A stretch of DNA of 64,000 nt, from positions 1,544,685 through 1,608,684 of the forward strand of contig NW_024104286.1 of assembly GCF_003945595.2 (NCBI RefSeq), given 5' to 3'. The notes beneath the pieces are model-generated. The model ran no database searches. It worked only from the letters and a program-made list of their open reading frames with translations, and had not been told where the DNA came from. The stretch comes from Pipra filicauda (lineage: Eukaryota; Chordata; Aves; Passeriformes; Pipridae). Positions 63,213-64,000 of this stretch are shown in pieces; within the stretch, counting starts at the first letter, position 1; each line of letters begins with the position of its first letter. The position numbers and the translations under genes were made by a program.

Positions 63213-64000
63213 AATTCCTGCAAAACCCTCAGGCAAATAGTGTAATGGGACTTGCGTGGGTTATGTGCTGGGGCACTGCCGTAGCTACAGAAGTCAGGTT
63301 TTGAAATCTGGGCCTCATGAATGGCTCTCTACAATTTCTACCTCTCTGAAGAAGTAAGTCTCAAGGTGTAGGGATGGTGGAATATATTTATCAGTAGCAA
63401 ATTTTACATGATTGGTGCTGTTTCCCTCAACAGTGATTCTGTATAATTTACATTGTCAAACTAAAGAGAGGGTAGATTTTCCCTTTATTTGAGTCTTTCT
63501 CCTACTTATATGACACTTTTCTTCTTGACCTCTCACCCTGCAGAACTGTCCTTGTATCCTTGGGGCTGCAGCAGAGGCAAAAGGTCTCTGCCAAGACCTT
63601 GGGATTCTCCCAGACCTGCCTTCACTCCTTTAGGGTTTTGCAGATCAAATCAGCTCAGAAGAGTTAAACTAGAATGAAATTCACTCCCACCCAAACACGT
63701 TGCTAACTGCTTGCTTCAAAAATCCTGTTCTGCATTTTTGGTGGTTTACACACTTCATCCAGAGGTCGGGGATGAGCCAGATCTGAAAAGCAGATGTTGT
63801 GGAAGAGATACTATCCCAGGGGAATTATTATAAAGCTTTCTATAGGCATTGTTTTGCAATTTTTCAGGAATGCAGTCAAATCTCCTTGTTAAGCACTCTG
63901 TGGTGTGGTCAGGACTCACATTATTAACTCATACACTCTGGCTGTTTTTTTCACTCTGTGCTATATGATAATCAGATGTACTATTGTTATTATTTGTATT
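63213..64000. other. AT-rich end of window, nothing recognised
   Basis: Short frames only; no repeat, RNA gene or exon that I can support. Confidence 0.5.

Noticed and set aside
1..64000. tRNA, rRNA, CRISPR or bacterial-type systems
   Set aside because: No cloverleaf with A and B boxes, no rRNA-like sequence and no regularly spaced direct repeats with spacers were seen. The genome context is vertebrate.

Overview
This window is vertebrate, almost certainly avian, nuclear DNA. Three things point that way: two truncated CR1 LINE 3' ends with the usual tail near TTCTATGATTCTGTGAT (about 30,870 and 52,205), a retroviral solo LTR of a type I know from bird genomes (42,333-43,425), and a long, very GC-rich CpG island set in AT-rich DNA. 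There are no bacterial-style operons, CRISPR arrays or dense coding. I found no reading frame that I can defend as a protein-coding gene, and I saw no tRNA or rRNA.

Layout. Positions 1 to about 10,100 are AT-rich and look intronic, with weak exon or splice candidates on the minus strand near 1,531 and 8,629. Positions 10,099-10,171 hold a better candidate 73-nt exon on the minus strand. From about 10,620 to 14,430 lies a CpG island of about 3.8 kb. Its minus strand carries a series of near-consensus splice donors (exon ends at 14,008, 13,504, 12,416, 11,955 and 11,697), two TATA-type core promoters (about 12,755 and 13,636) and two CCAAT boxes. The plus strand shows no comparable series. The simplest reading is the 5' end of one gene transcribed leftwards, with several alternative, mostly non-coding first exons, whose coding exons lie beyond the left edge. 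I do not recognise the gene and give no symbol. A long multi-promoter island beside a non-coding flank is typical of developmental transcription regulators, but that is inference.

From 14,430 to 64,000 the window looks like an upstream gene desert: about 50 kb of AT-rich sequence with simple repeats, two CR1 scraps, one solo LTR with a 5-bp target-site duplication, a GC-richer block of unknown origin at 33.9-34.5 kb, two stretches that look like conserved non-coding elements from their homeodomain-type motif density, and an isolated 250-bp CpG-dense patch with a CTCF-like motif at 62,966-63,212.

The parts most worth following up are the multi-first-exon promoter cluster, a perfect 22-bp palindrome at the predicted start site of one of its TATA promoters, the orphan CpG patch with its CTCF-like site, and a recursive-splicing-like motif in the presumed first intron. 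I did not find a convincing new biological system. All calls come from reading the sequence by eye, without alignment or expression data.
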